Of a DNA stretch of 64,000 nucleotides, positions 24,645 through 37,544 are shown in pieces. The stretch lies in contig NC_133230.1 in the NCBI RefSeq assembly GCF_040436345.1, positions 18,982,197-19,046,196 on the forward strand, in the 5' to 3' direction. A program made the translations under genes and the position numbers. Each line of letters opens with the position of its first letter. The first letter of the stretch is position 1. Under the pieces are notes generated by a model. The model was not told the origin of the DNA and did not search any database. It saw nothing but the letters and a program-made list of their open reading frames with translations. Source of the DNA: Pagrus major. Lineage: Eukaryota > Chordata > Actinopteri > Spariformes > Sparidae.

Positions 24645-27440
24645 AGGATCTTCTGCGTAGTGGGGCCCATAGTACATGTGAACTAGATGCTGTTATGTAT
24701 GTATGTAAGTGTTGTGATTGAGATTCTAACCCTCCATGCATCGTAGAAAGTAACAAAGATGAGTTTTCTGCTCTAAATGACATTACAAAATTGCCATCAG
24801 TTTGTAGTCTGCATCATTAAATTTGGTGATTTTTTTTCTATATGAGTAACTACAACAACACAATAGAGAAGGTGACAAAGACTTTGTGAGTTTAAGTCTT
24901 TTGCTTGTACATAATCATCGCCAGTAAACTGAAGCAGCTAGCTTAAAAACAGCTACTGCAGCTGTTGATGGTCAGTAAATACCTCCAGTGCAGAGGCTGA
25001 CATGGACTGTATTAGTATGGTAATTTTTTTTTTCAATAATATGTGATGAGTAATTCATTACATTTCATAACTAGCCCAACAATGAATATGGCGCAATTTA
25101 AATCACATGAATAACTTAAAGAGGCAAAGGATCAAGAATTAAAGATAGTGTGCCCCATTTAAACTTTTATATCTCCTCAATGGGACAATAATAATGGAAA
25201 ATAGCCACCCCGGCACACATTAGATGAAGTGAATTTGGTTTCTACTCACTCTTTTTGATCCAAGAGCCACTAAAGGACCTTTTACTACCACTACCACTGA
25301 AGCAGACTGTGTTGTTGAATCCCTTCTCACACATGGAATACATTGCTGACTTTATCTATCTGTTAAAATGATGGAATTTTGTCATTCACATATAGGTGAC
25401 TTTTGCATTAATGTGTTTTTCAGCTACATTCAGATATGACAGCACATTCAAGCAAAAAGCAGAGTGAGAGAGAGGGGCAGCAGTGAGATTTGTCTTTCAA
25501 AGGCTCAGTTTCATCTTTTAATGTTATGTGATAGTGGATTCTGCTGAATGTTTCGCCATATCTGACAGTGCATGAGCATGAATGACAAAAAGTTAAGCTG
25601 GAACTCTCAGTCAGTTATTGTTTGCTCACATACAGTCTGGAAAGCATTTGTAATATGGATATTAATTTATTAACCCACACAGTAGAAACACATGAGAAAA
25701 TACATAAAAAGAGACTGTTGGTCTGATTATTTTTGAAAGTGGGTTTTTTAACCTCTTAAATTTAAATTCTCTGTATGTCTCTGTATGAGCTAGTATAGGC
25801 CAAGCTTATTTCAGACAGTTGCTCTGCTTGATCACCTCAATTTCCAAGGAAACAGCGTCATCTGTTAGCTGTATTGTTCAGGTTTGGGAACCATTTTGTC
25901 ACTGCCCATGAACCCAAAAGTAAAAAAGAAACAGTCCGAAGACAGTTATTTTCAATCCTGGTAATCAGCTTGTCATCAAGCTGTGCTGAAGCTGATAACG
26001 ACCCATTAATCTGAATTGGGTGTGTTCGAGCAGGGAAACATTTGAAACATGCAGGGCCAATTATTGAGTCCAATATTTTGCATTTTTCTGATTATTTTCG
26101 ATTAAGTGGAATTGCCTAAATGTACTACTATCTGTAAGAGTGATGATGTAACATGTGAGTCGCCGGTTAGCAGAGACGTAGTGAAAAGTTTCACCCTCAA
26201 AGTCATCTGAGGGAGTCTCTATATTCGTCTGAGGGTGCTTAGCATCCTCAAGCACCCCTATGGAGCTCGGCCTGCATCGAAGCTACCGTTTCCAGACATG
26301 CATGGATGGCAAAAAGACAAAAAGCACCTGCACACACACACTCACTCGCATGTACAGTAGCCTCAGGGGAGCATCACTCAAACCACTGAAGAGCAACAGG
26401 AGGTGATTACTGTGATCTCGCAGTACTCTCCTTGTACTCCAGTAATGGAGCCGGCCACAGTGATGCCTGTTGAGTTGATGTTTTAAGAGCTTTAATGGAC
26501 TGGCGAGCCACGGATAAGAGCTGGGCCTCAGCTGCTCTATTCTGATGATATACTCATATATATTTATATACTCTGTTATATGATGTGAGCCAAATTAGAT
26601 GGCTGAAGATGTTAGGAGTAGGAACCTATAGAAACGGGAGGTGTGTGCAAATGCAGATTCTCTGAGGATGGCGATGTCGTGCAGTTCAAGTATTTCGGTC
26701 ACAGCGGTCCCTAGAGGCTGACAGTGCTTATAGACTAGTCTTGATTACTGCTTGAGCTACAAACAAGCAGTGCATTTAGGGTGTTCTAAAGGCACCATTA
26801 TTATGTTGTCTGAAGGCTACAATCACATTATTGCTGGAGCTGGAGACAGTTTAAGTGTGCTTTTACAAGCAATGTTCTAAAAGAGCCACGGCTGGTGATT
26901 TAGTCTATCTTTAGTCTATCTCTATTATAGATAATGCTGTGTAGCTCTCCCAGGGGCTGCATTAGTAGCTCAGACTCCTTTGTATCTTCCTTTAACTTCA
27001 CAATCCACCTCTTCAGTGCATTTAGCTTCTGAAAGTCTTTTTCTTTTTCCCCTCATGTCCGTCTCCGCTCCTGCTTCTTCATTCTCCTCTGTGCCCCAGC
27101 CTTGTGTCGTGCAGTGTAGCAGATTCAATATTGATGAGAGGGATCGATCAGAAGAGCGCCACCCTCCCCTTTCTGATATGGAAGGTGTTGAATAATCTAT
27201 CTCTCATCCAATATTCTGATACAAGCAATAAATGGCTGAAGTTAAGGATTCCTTCTGCTTTTGGATCATAAGAATGCTGACTGACGAGACTTTATTAATT
27301 TAGTGTTTAAACTCCTATTTACTTGCATCCTGGGATTGTTGCCAGGTAATATTATTAAGTTAATGAGAAATAGCATAGACTGACTCACAGGTGCAGACAT
27401 GATTCATAACAGAAGCAATTCGTTTAGGCCAATTAGTCAC
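24645..27440. other. Gene-free DNA
   Basis: No recognised gene, RNA or well-bounded repeat. AT-rich with scattered short frames. Confidence 0.4.
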
Positions 27441-27442
27441 CT

Positions 27443-27548
<106 letters not shown>

Positions 27549-27799
27549 AATCCTACAGAGATTACTCAGATTAATCAGGCGGTTATGAGCAAAGTTTGAG
27601 AAAGGTTTCGACTTTAACTTGCAGATCTGACCTTTAATTTATAGCATTCTCTGTTCAGACAGTGGTCAAGACAATGTAATAAAGAGCAAAATTATAACAT
27701 ATATCTGGGTGAGGTGTTATCTCATTATCATGTCAAAGGTGAGAAAAATAAAAGGGGGCAACCTTTTCCTTTTTTTCCCGATCCTCTGACACTGTGCCA

Positions 27800-28345
27800 T
27801 GTTCCTTTGCAACCCAATCACCAGAATAAGTGTTCGCCAAGTAAGTTTCTGCAAAACCACAGATAAATTAAAACCAGATGTGTCTTTATGTTACAACTTT
27901 CCATTTGTTCAGGTTGAAGTTTCCATTTCTCTTATGTCACAACACTACGCTTATGCTCTGTTTAGGTTCACGCACAGAAAACACTTGGTTAGGGTGAGGA
28001 AAACATCATGGTTTGGCTGAAAATACCTGTTTTGGTCGCCACTTTCATGGATGGAGATGGCCCATAGTTTTGACACCATTAAAATTGCTGGAAATGTCCC
28101 AAGGTGTCCTTAAAAGTATCCAGTGATGTGACTTAAACTGCAGTTACCTGTTTGCCCGCCTTGTTGGCTTGTAATGATGCCACCAGCTTCCCCTCCGCCT
28201 CCTGCCGCGGCCAATAAGCATATAATGTGAACATGATATACCATGTTTTGTATAAATGTCAACCTCGGACATTACTGTGGTTTGCAGAAACGTTAACTGC
28301 TAACATAATATCTGGGCAACTGGGCTGTCCTTTGTACCTCCTGTC
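27800..28345 (+). repeat. Dispersed repeat family A, copy 3 (longest)
   Basis: This copy links the other two. Its left half matches 5,700-5,985 and its right half matches the complement of 18,000-18,345. It is therefore the best template for a consensus. No open reading frame or terminal inverted repeat is evident. Confidence 0.8.
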
Positions 28346-28349
28346 CACT

Positions 28350-29040
28350 GACATCTGTTTGTGTCGAGCCTCGACTGCTATAAATCGAGGTTTAATCTCG
28401 ACTCACGGCCTCTGGAGACTTCGCCACAGAAGTGATCCTTGACTGTAGCACCTCGAGTAATCACACAGGATTATGTGACTGTTGGTCCAATACTGAGCAA
28501 TATCAAATAGTTTGCACTACGCTCGCCTCGCCAGGAATTTAACTAGATACAAGATACTCTGATGATTGCCTTCTCCTCCAGAGACTCTAAACTGAGTTAC
28601 ATTTTAATCTTCTGTCGAATCTAAGTACTGTGATTTACAGTATCTAAATTAAATGAAGTGGTCTGCTCCTGCAAAACTGACACAGTGAAACAGATCAGGC
28701 ACAGGAGTAATTGTGGGAAATTAAAGTTGTGCTTTGTGTGCTGTGTTGTTCAAGAAATGTAATTACTCAGACACTGTACCGTACAAGCACGGTGACATCC
28801 GGCCGGCTGTTGCAGCAACAGTTTGGTCGTACAATATTCAAACCATAGTTGACAATTACCCACAATTCCACCATAGCTGATCTTGAGGGACTTTGATTGA
28901 ACTCAATCACAATACAATTTTTTGAATTTTTTTTATCACAAACGCTATCACAGGCAGTTATTAAATTGAATATAATGTCATAATGATGGGCTAGTTGTTT
29001 GCCCGTACTCGTTAATCTGGCTGCTAACAGTTTGTTTGTG
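28350..29040. other. Gene-free DNA
   Basis: No gene or repeat recognised; short chance frames. Confidence 0.4.
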
Positions 29041-29044
29041 TTCC

Positions 29045-29265
29045 CTTAATCCTCTAACAACAAGCCGGTGATGATGGTAATCAGCCTTAATTGTGAATTT
29101 GATGTGATTTTTGAAATTAAGGCCGAGAGCGAGCTCAGTGGTGCGCACAGCTCAGGCCATATCCGACTAAGTCTGATTGTTATTGATTGGCTTGAAGCTT
29201 TGCGTGATTGTGTTGTGAGATATTTCTGTTACCAAAGACAATGTTGTCAGATGAAATGTTAATCA
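29045..29265. promoter_or_regulatory. Candidate conserved noncoding element
   Basis: Complex block (CAGCCTTAATTGTG, GTTATTGATTGGC, AATGTTAATCAC) without repeats. A 64-codon frame is open through it but has no coding signature. Composition-based call. Confidence 0.3.
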
Positions 29266-29269
29266 CTCC

Positions 29270-30435
29270 CCTCCCCGCGAGGACTTGAAAAGTAAACAGG
29301 GCTTATAGAAATGTTGTCATGCACTCCAATGCTTGTTAGCACTTGCAAAAGAAAGACAACAAGGAGATAAGCTTGAATAAATGCATGCACTTCCTGGCCC
29401 TCCTTTGTCTTCACATGGAAAAACTTGCAGAGGACAGAGGCAGAAAGAGCCCACATATTCCTTGCCGCATGTCCACACACACACACACACACACTTGCTT
29501 TAACACACACACTTGCACTTTTACTGCAGAGGTCTCCGAGACAGGAGTGTGTGCGATGATGGATGTGTTGTATCTACTTCCTCCAGACAGCCGGTCTGCA
29601 GTGTGGACAGAGGGATGGGGAAGGCCATCGGTCAACACACACTTTAGCCCCTATTTTAACTTGAATGTGTGTGTGTGCGTGTCAGTGCACATCCTGGCTG
29701 CTGTCCTGTGCCTGTCTCCGACCATGGTTCCTCTGGTGGAGGACTCCGGGCCACATTTTCCCTTCCCATCTGCCCCGGCACCGCCTTTGCTTCCCTCGGC
29801 TTGCCGTCCTGACAGGCGGAGTTGCCACAGTGATGGATGACTGTGCGCTTAGTTTCAGTGTCAGAGTCCTGCACCTCTGCTACCTGCCGTGTGGGTCCCT
29901 GTCAAAGACTTCCTGTCGGGTCAGCTATACTCTGTCTCCCCCTTCCTCCCTCTCTCTCTCTCTCTCTTTATCCAGCTCTTCATCTTCATCTTCCACCTCT
30001 CTCATCTCTACTTTATTTAGCTCACTAGTGGGACCCGTTCAAAAGCTGGAGCAGAGCACAACAATTTTCCCAGAAATAGGTTGTCAACCTGATAACTTCT
30101 GAAGAACCGCAGAACAAAGGCGCTGATTATGCTGCCTAAATGCTCTCTCACATCACACAGAGCAACATCTTCATTCAAAGCAAATCTCTTTCAATCAGAC
30201 TGGATGAGTCTGTGAAGAGTTTAGATACAAACCATGTTAACGAAGGCATTTTTCTTAATGAGCTGCATGACGTGAAATCAGTGCTTCTTTTTTTTGTTTG
30301 CCGATAAGTTGTGCGTGAAAGTGTGTGTGATGGCATGAACGCACCTGCATTTGTGAGTGTGTGGTCGTGTGTTCATTATACAGCTGGATCCCTGAGAGTG
30401 ACCCCAGTTTTACGCCCTGCATTTCAAACGGTGGC
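29270..30435. other. Gene-free, relatively GC-rich DNA with CA and CT tracts
   Basis: CA tracts occur at about 29,473-29,492 and a CT tract at about 29,948-29,968. The longest open frame of the desert (165 codons, 29,343-29,840) reads through the CA repeat and has low-complexity content, so I do not call it a gene. Confidence 0.45.
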
Positions 30436-30439
30436 CCTT

Positions 30440-30720
30440 TGAAATGAGGTCCATACGCAAAGCACTCATGAGCTTGGTCTGTGAATGTAATTAGCCAATT
30501 AGTCTGTTCTTTATTAGAGACCAGCAGCAGCCATGCGACTCCGCTACCAGGGACTAGTTAGTGTGTTCTAATGAGCCTTTAGCTTCCAACCAGAAGCCCT
30601 GTCAAGCATTATTAATAAAGAGGCTATTTGTGCAGGCCTTCCAGTTTAAACACTGTTAATACCAGAGAGCCATGCTTATTAAGATTTATCTACAAGCTTC
30701 CTGAACAAGGTTGCACTGTA
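30440..30720. promoter_or_regulatory. Candidate conserved noncoding element
   Basis: Complex sequence with tightly packed motifs (GTAATTAGCCAATTAG, TTCTTTATTAGAG, TTCTAATGAGCC, CATTATTAATAAAG) and no repeats or coding frame. Enhancer-like by composition. Confidence 0.4.
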
Positions 30721-30724
30721 AACC

Positions 30725-32280
30725 CACAATAAAAGCCGGTGAGAGAGATTCATTCACCTCACATTGTGGTTTTTATTATTCAAAATGCAACATGTTTTCA
30801 TATTTGTTGTCCTATCTTTGACCTCCGCGATATAAAAAGCAGTGATATGTTTCCCACAACATCTACTATAAATGTCCTCTGGCTGTTTTACAATTATTTT
30901 TTATATTATGACCACAATTTCACAAACCATTCTATTACGCTATTAAACTGTCAGTGGGAACAACAAAGAGCAAAGACATGTGGAATTACTTATTCTTTAT
31001 GTGGCAAAGAAGAGAATATGTTCGGGATTCAATTCTCCATGCTGTACTATTGCACTGTAATCATAACGGACTTGATACGCCTAATAACAAAAAGCAATTT
31101 GTGACGTTGTGAGGTTAGCTTTGGAGTAATTGGTGTGGGATTTCACCGCGCTTTGAATTGATCAAAGAAGCAGTGGATGAATAAGGCCATAGAAACTGCC
31201 GTCATCACATTTGAAGGTTCAGCTTTGAAAATTATTTAATACACCAATACCAAGCACTAGTATTACCTTCGCTAACGCAAACTGCAAATTGCACAGGATT
31301 GGATGATTACATGTGTCTGTAAGCCAACTAATATCAGCATATCTCTGAATATCATGTTTGCATAGTCCTGAGCTTAACCAAGTGATTTCCGACAAGACAA
31401 AAAGCAGTTGAACACACCGATCTGAAGACAGAGATAACAGAACATCCCTAATGAATGGAAGCAATAATGTTACTCAGTATAAAGTATCTTGATTAATCAG
31501 GGGATTATATGTCTTAAGGATAACGGAGGTGCGCAAGTGAAAGATTTCACACTACAGGAATTGCTTATTTAAAGTGTTTCACAAACAAAATTATGATGCC
31601 AACAGAGAATTTCTACCAGCTGAAAAAAATAAGCAATTCCAAACTGACAAATTAACAGTTGAGTGAAATGAGTTTATATGCTTAACACTGATATAGGACT
31701 GTTGGGGGTTGTAGTATAGCTTCTTGCCACCACTGGCAGTACTGAGCACAATGCAACAGAGCAGCTTCAGTAGAGTGAAGAAGAAACTTTGTGCCATCTT
31801 GGATTTTACATGGCAGAATCCAAATGTCCACCCTCTGGACTTTTGAAGAAAGCTGCACTTTTGTTACTTTACACATACCTGACATTGATTTGCATGATCT
31901 GCTGTTCTGGTCAGGCCAGCAGGAAATTTCTAACTTGTTGTTTCTACCCATATTCTGCCCATGGTTGGATGTACCTTCAGATGAGAGATCATACATTACG
32001 TTAGACCATTTATAATGTGGTAGTCTCAAGGGAAGAAGGCCGTTGGTATGAGCCTGACATTGGCCGACTGTGTTCTCCCTTTTGCAATCTGAGTGTAACT
32101 GTTTTTGAAATCCTCATCAACAATCTCTGAGCTAGCAACCCACACGCTGAAAATGGCAAGTTACGCCAACACTAGTGTGGTCACCTACAATACAAACCTA
32201 AACCAGCTAGCAGCTCATACCTTTTCATTTGCAGGCATTTAGCCATTTAATGCCAGCGATCACCTCCTCCCACATTCAAA
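30725..32280. other. Gene-free DNA
   Basis: AT-rich. A 121-codon plus-strand frame (30,739-31,104) and overlapping frames on both strands at 31,680-32,030 show no domain or exon structure. Confidence 0.4.
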
Positions 32281-32284
32281 ACAA

Positions 32285-32490
32285 GCTCTTCCTGACAATA
32301 TTTTGCAGGGGTACCATCGCTGCTTAGGCTTAGTGCCGCCCAAGATGATAGTGATTGGTTTAAGGAAACACAAACAAGCCGATGCTTTATTTGCCTCCTG
32401 TACCAGAATGATAATGGGTGCAGCCAGCCCTCACTGGCACTGATACAGCTCTGTGGAGAAAGGTCTGGCTATGCGAGACTGATATTATGG
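32285..32490 (-). repeat. Dispersed repeat family B, copy 2 (inverted)
   Basis: Inverted partner of 7,440-7,640, about 25 kb away, matching block for block over about 200 bp. True termini could not be defined from two copies. Confidence 0.8.
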
Positions 32491-33035
32491 TTACTATATC
32501 CCTTCAATATCTCTGGTTGTATGAGGCTCTTGAGGGTAATGTTGCAAATCAATGAGCAGGACTGCTTTATGGCAATATTGGATTTTTATGAGTTTTGCAT
32601 CAACACCATAGTCTTTAATTTAATTTGCCGGATTAGCCATCAGATTTTCCTGTCTAGTTGTTTTATCCATAAACAGAAAATATACTATATTGTGACATAC
32701 TGATACTGCAATATAAAATAACACTTACCTTGATAGATAACACCACCCAACGTTTTTTTACCTCTGTGAACATTTTTATGTTCTTTGTTGCTCCGTTTTA
32801 AATATTCCAGAGGAGTAATTGACCAGGCTCAGTGCCTTGCAGTATATGCAGACCTTATACCCCCTTCCTATTGGATGTGAAACCACTTGAGCCGTGCCTG
32901 CACCGCGGCACGGGTTTCCCAACTGTATGGAAATTCTGCATAACAGCAGTCAAGACCCCAGCTTATCTCAGACGCACAACTGTGTAAACCACCTGGGACT
33001 CTTTACAGTCTGAAATGTGACTGCTGCCTCTCATT

Positions 33036-33036
33036 T

Positions 33037-33074
<38 letters not shown>
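33036..33074. repeat. (TC)n microsatellite
   Basis: Near-perfect TC array directly followed by CCCCCCACAG, which makes it look like a splice acceptor tract on the plus strand. Confidence 0.9.
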
Positions 33075-33491
33075 CCCCCACAGCCTCTCTCCACAACACA
33101 GGCATGAGTGATGCTCTCTCTGCCTCGTCTTTGACTGGCAGAATAAACACTGTTACCACAACAGCAATGCTGGGAGACAAACTACAAGCAACAACAGAGG
33201 TAGACAGACACACCACAACTGTGACAGTACAGGGCGGGAGAGATAAAGGTGTGACAGTGTTAGCGGTGATAGTTGTGTGAGCCCAGTGATGATAACAGAG
33301 TTAGGAGGCAGATGTACAAGCATGACAGTATGAGAGAAGATTCACTATATATTATGAATATGACAGTGCAGGGGGAGATCTGGGTGGGGAAACTTTGAAG
33401 GATCATAGTTGGCGGAGGCAGTGACAGTGAGACTGAAGGGTTGACTTGGTAAATAATCATAACAAGGGTTTGTATTTTACCTTGTTACTTT

Positions 33492-33822
33492 CACTGTAAA
33501 AAAAATATCTGTAGATTTTATGGTTTCATTAGCAGGGAAATGCCGTAAATAAACAATTTTTACATCTCTTTTCTGGAGGAAATACATTATCCTACTGTTA
33601 AATACGACACTGTGTTTATAACGGAAACCAGCCGTAATATTTATAACAGCTAACACTGTGATTTTTGCCTTTATTTCTTTTAAAAATACAATTTATCAGC
33701 GTTAAATGTGCTTACCATTGTCATTCATCAACACTGCGAATCACACTCCAACCTGAACCATAAAATCAGCAGTACAAATACCCTTTTACCATAGAAGTGT
33801 GAAAAGGTTTTTTTTTACAGTG
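33492..33822. mobile_element. MITE with CACTGTAAAAAAA / TTTTTTTACAGTG ends
   Basis: The left end CACTGTAAAAAAAATAT and right end TTTTTTTTTACAGTG are inverted repeats about 331 bp apart, with an AT-rich noncoding interior. This is a familiar short non-autonomous DNA transposon of teleosts. Confidence 0.85.
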
Positions 33823-33969
33823 TATTATCAGTAGGGGAAATGGTGAAAGAGATCTTAAGAGGCATTTCAGGACATTCAAGCGGTGTTCCGAGCACAGCTG
33901 GTTCAGTTTTAGCAAACAAAACTAGAATTAAACAAACCTCTTAAGTCCCACCTTGCTCTTTTGCTGCCT

Positions 33970-34265
33970 GTAATTAACAGAAGAAAGAGAGATCAAGAGA
34001 GAAAGGTAAAGGCAGAAATGGGTAAACTGAGACTGGGGGGGTGGGGGGTTGGCGAGCAGGAGCGAAAAAGCAAACAGGAGCGAAAGATGGAGATGAAACA
34101 CTGGAGGCAAAGCAAGGCACAGGCAGCAGTAGGAAATTTGCACAAGAAGCCAGAAAACGCAGCAAGGATAGAAAGACTAAAAGAAACAAACAAAAACGTC
34201 GGGATCGAAAGAGAAGCGGTGAGAGGCAGCGCAAACAGAAAGAGATAAAGGAAGATTGACAGGCC
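33970..34265. repeat. Long purine-rich tract
   Basis: About 300 bp with strong A/G bias on the plus strand (GAAAGAGAGATCAAGAGAG, then AAACAGGAGCGAAAGATGG) and a G-run at about 34,036-34,048. It gives long artificial frames on both strands. Possible triplex-forming DNA. Confidence 0.6.
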
Positions 34266-34269
34266 AAAA

Positions 34270-35268
34270 GGGAGACCACAGAAATGTACATACCGCCGGG
34301 CTGATATTGTCATTCTGTGCAGCAGCCCAGCTCCAATGTGCTGATTATGAGAGCATCATTTGAGACTGACAACCTTGTTCCTATAGTACAGCATGCCAAA
34401 CACATTCCCAGCCCCCATCTTTCTCTCTCTGCGTTCTCCCCCTGAGCCCGCACAATAGCCGTCTGATGAAGACTGAATGATTGGAGGGGGAACGAAGTGA
34501 AACGTGGAAGACTAACAGAAAAACACACACTTGGAGAGGCTGGTGGTGATGCAGAGAGTGCAAAAAAAAGAAAAAAAAACAGATAGAGAAAGAGTGGAGA
34601 GGAGGTGTGGAGAACACGGGCTGAATGCAGCTGCAATTAAGGGAGCGATTTTGTGCCAGAGAATATGCTAATTCCTCCTTTGTGTGAGCAGTTGATTGGC
34701 CATTGCGCTGCACACCAGGCGGCGAGAAAAGGGGAAGTGGTGGGCTTGGACGCCTCTGTCTGGCACGACGTCCATCACAGGCCTCATTTAGCTACACCAT
34801 CGCAGTTAGAAGCGTTGCTTGAAAAAAAAAAAGACACACTTTTGTCATCTGCCTGTCTGTGTCGGCACATACATCCAAGGGATGTAGGGGAAGAGATGCT
34901 AGCTCAATTAGCGAGCTCCAGAGACGGAGACCGGGACAAAGATACTCATTAATAGTCACGTATGACCTTTATATAGATGAGCTAAGTCTCAATCCACTGA
35001 AGACTGGTTGTAATTTTGGACCTGAGGGATTGTGGGAATATTGGAGGAGTTAAGGCTAGAGCGAGGAAACTGAAGCTACTGTATCACTTCCACAGCTGCA
35101 AGTTTTGCAAGACTAAACCAAGAGATATAATAATTTGCAGATTACAGATACATTTACTATTATCAAGCCTCTGTGTGTATTTTTTTAATCTTCATATTGA
35201 GACCAAATTAAACAGATGGAGGTATGGCAGGACATCATTGTTACAGCGGAGCATTTTTTTCCCTATAT

Positions 35269-35270
<2 letters not shown>
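34270..35270. other. Gene-free DNA
   Basis: A second A/G-rich patch lies at 34,490-34,610. No gene recognised. Confidence 0.4.

Positions 35271-35272
<2 letters not shown>

Positions 35273-35317
<45 letters not shown>
35273..35317. repeat. (AT)n(AC)n compound microsatellite
   Basis: About 37 bp of AT followed by ACACACAC. Confidence 0.95.
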
Positions 35318-35319
35318 AA

Positions 35320-36215
35320 TGAATCAAATAAGCATGAGTAGACTTACATGCTCTCTGATTCAGAGTCCATGATGTTGCTGAGACATGTGTTGTCATTCAG
35401 CGTATTGTGCAGCAGCAGCGTCGCACACAATTAGACACTCTTGAAAAAAGTGGAAGAAAAGCATCACAAGGCAGCGTCAGCCTGTGAGCTGAGGGAGTGT
35501 GGCTGGTGATTAGCTCCCCGTGGCAAATTTGCACACCTGTCCCCATCATATTGCACAGCATGCACTCGAACACTGGCATGATGGGAAAAGTGAGGCGCTA
35601 TCACTAGTGCTGATCAAGCAGTCCTGTCTGACTGTCTTAGCTCTTACATGCACTGTGCCCAGGAATCTTCCCAGTCTTAGACATGGCAGCTTTTTTCTTT
35701 TAAGTTGACATTTTTCTAAAAATCTAACAACTATAATTGCATTTAGAATAAAGAAAAGCTTTTGTTCTAATCTATAATTAATCACGAGCGCAGGAAACAC
35801 AAGAAAGAGCACAATATAGAGTTGTAATCCCTAATTGAAGATAATTAGCTAAAGCCTCATCCTGCTGCAGTATGGGATGGATCAGGTCTAGCAGAATAAT
35901 CACATCCACAGCCTTTTTACCTCAGCTACAGTATATAACTTGTAATTATTCACTTGCTTTGTCTAGAAATGTGGTTAAATAGTTTCAATTATATTATATC
36001 AATTTAGATATTGAATATTAGGAACATCTCTCAGTTTAACTCAACAAAATACAACAGCACAACAAAGTGAGCAATATGTTAAATCACTTCAACTATTTGA
36101 AGACAGGATTTATTGCAGTGCTGTTGCATTACTTTTAGCTAGATGTACCAGAAACTGTGCGTTTCTATAATGAGGACTTTTACTTTTGAACTTTTGACAC
36201 AGGTCCATTTCAAAT
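35320..36215. other. Gene-free AT-rich DNA
   Basis: No gene or identifiable element. Confidence 0.4.
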
Positions 36216-36217
36216 AG

Positions 36218-36340
36218 TAAATGGACTTGTATTCATACAGTGCTTTTCTGGTCTTCCAACCACTCAGAGTGCTTTAAATCACTTGTCACATTCACCCAGT
36301 CACACACAGATTCTGCACTGAGGCAGAGGCAGCCATGCAA
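36218..36340 (+). mobile_element. Copy of a common teleost repeat (TAAATGGACTTGTATT type)
   Basis: Reads TAAATGGACTTGTATTCATA, CAGTGCTTTTCTGGTCTTCC, ACCACTCAGAGTGCTTTA, CACATTCACCCAGTCACACAC and GCAGAGGCAGCCATGCAA, the conserved core of a very abundant fish interspersed repeat. Confidence 0.7.
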
Positions 36341-36627
36341 TTTTGATGATAATTCGCAGATGCTTTTAGTTTAGCTGCAAATTTGACTGCAAGGTTGTGG
36401 AGTAATTATATATTGTCACATTGCGACTTTTACTCAATTACATTAAGGAATCTGAATAATTATTCCACCCCTGAAAATGAAATGATACAGTGTATGAGTT
36501 TAAATGTTGGTCTTGTGAATTAAATTAAATGAACTTTGTCATTGTTTAAAAAAAAAAACAAGCTTCAATGTTTCAATCCAAATACACTTTCAAGAAAGTG
36601 CTGGTTGGTTACAGGCATAGTTTCTCA

Positions 36628-36690
36628 AATTGCGGCCTACGGGCCAATGGCAGTCCACGGATGCATTTTGTGCAGCCCTTGAACTTGACA
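36628..36690 (+). mobile_element. hAT-like element end, fragment
   Basis: TCTCAAATTGCGGCCTACGG and AATGGCAGTCCACGGATGC resemble the terminal region of hAT-type non-autonomous elements whose ends carry GCGGCC. A matching opposite end was not found. Confidence 0.3.
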
Positions 36691-36700
36691 TTAGATTCAT

Positions 36701-37100
36701 GTATTAAAGGGTAACTCCATCAATTTCACACATCGGAGCTTCAGAGGAAGCTGCATGTGATCAATGATGATAAATTGCCTCCAGTGATGTCACTCAGTGG
36801 CTAAGTTGCATCGAGGGTAATGTAGGCACCAGGTTTTGGTCTATAAGGTCTAGTGTCGCACTGTTTAACTCATCATGCACAGTTCATAAAGAAATGATCA
36901 AAATCGATACAGCAGAACCAGAGATATTGCTATTTTTTCATGCATTCTTCTTCCTATTGAAAATGTGTTGCCCACAACTTGGCCACTGAGTGTCATCACT
37001 GGAGGCAATTAATCGTATTACATGAAGCTTCTTCTGAGTCACAAAAGACTACGTTTTTCACATATCCAAGGCGCACTCCCCAAGACCTGTAAACACACTT
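36701..37100. mobile_element. Fold-back MITE with about 60-bp inverted arms
   Basis: Starts TTAAAGGGTAACTCCATCAA. Arms 36,747-36,808 and 36,975-37,031 are inverted copies: TTGCCTCCAGTGATG-CACT in one is answered by AGTG-CATCACTGGAGGCAA in the other. The core of about 165 bp is noncoding. The left end at TTAAAGG is clear; the right end is estimated. Confidence 0.7.
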
Positions 37101-37379
37101 TAATGTGTAAAATTAATGCAGTTTTTATTCAGTCACTGTCCATTTCAATATTTTCACTTATAACCTACCTTTAACACTGATACTGCGTCAAACTGTGGCA
37201 TCCCCCGGCAGAAATTAAGTTCTGTCTTTAATGCTAATGCTGTCCGCTCAAGTTAGCAATTTCATTGGACAACTTGGCAGTTTAATGTGGACTTGGGATA
37301 GAAAAGCCTTCAAAGAACATGTTTATAAATCACTGTATAAAATCACAGAACTGACTACATGAGTTTATAATTTAGGAAT

Positions 37380-37381
<2 letters not shown>

Positions 37382-37420
<39 letters not shown>
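37382..37420. repeat. (TC)n microsatellite
   Basis: Near-perfect TC array of about 39 bp. Confidence 0.95.
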
Positions 37421-37423
<3 letters not shown>

Positions 37424-37544
37424 GTCCATTGTCTTAGAGTGATGATGTCAGAAACAGTCGTGTGGAGGGACAGGCTCACCATCTGGTCCCCAGGAGAGGG
37501 AGGCACAGCAGTACTCTCACGATGTACACCCACTCGCTGGCCCA

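Noticed and set aside
29343..29840. 165-codon plus-strand frame in the gene desert
   Set aside because: Passes through a CA repeat, overlaps other frames on both strands, and shows no domain or splice context.
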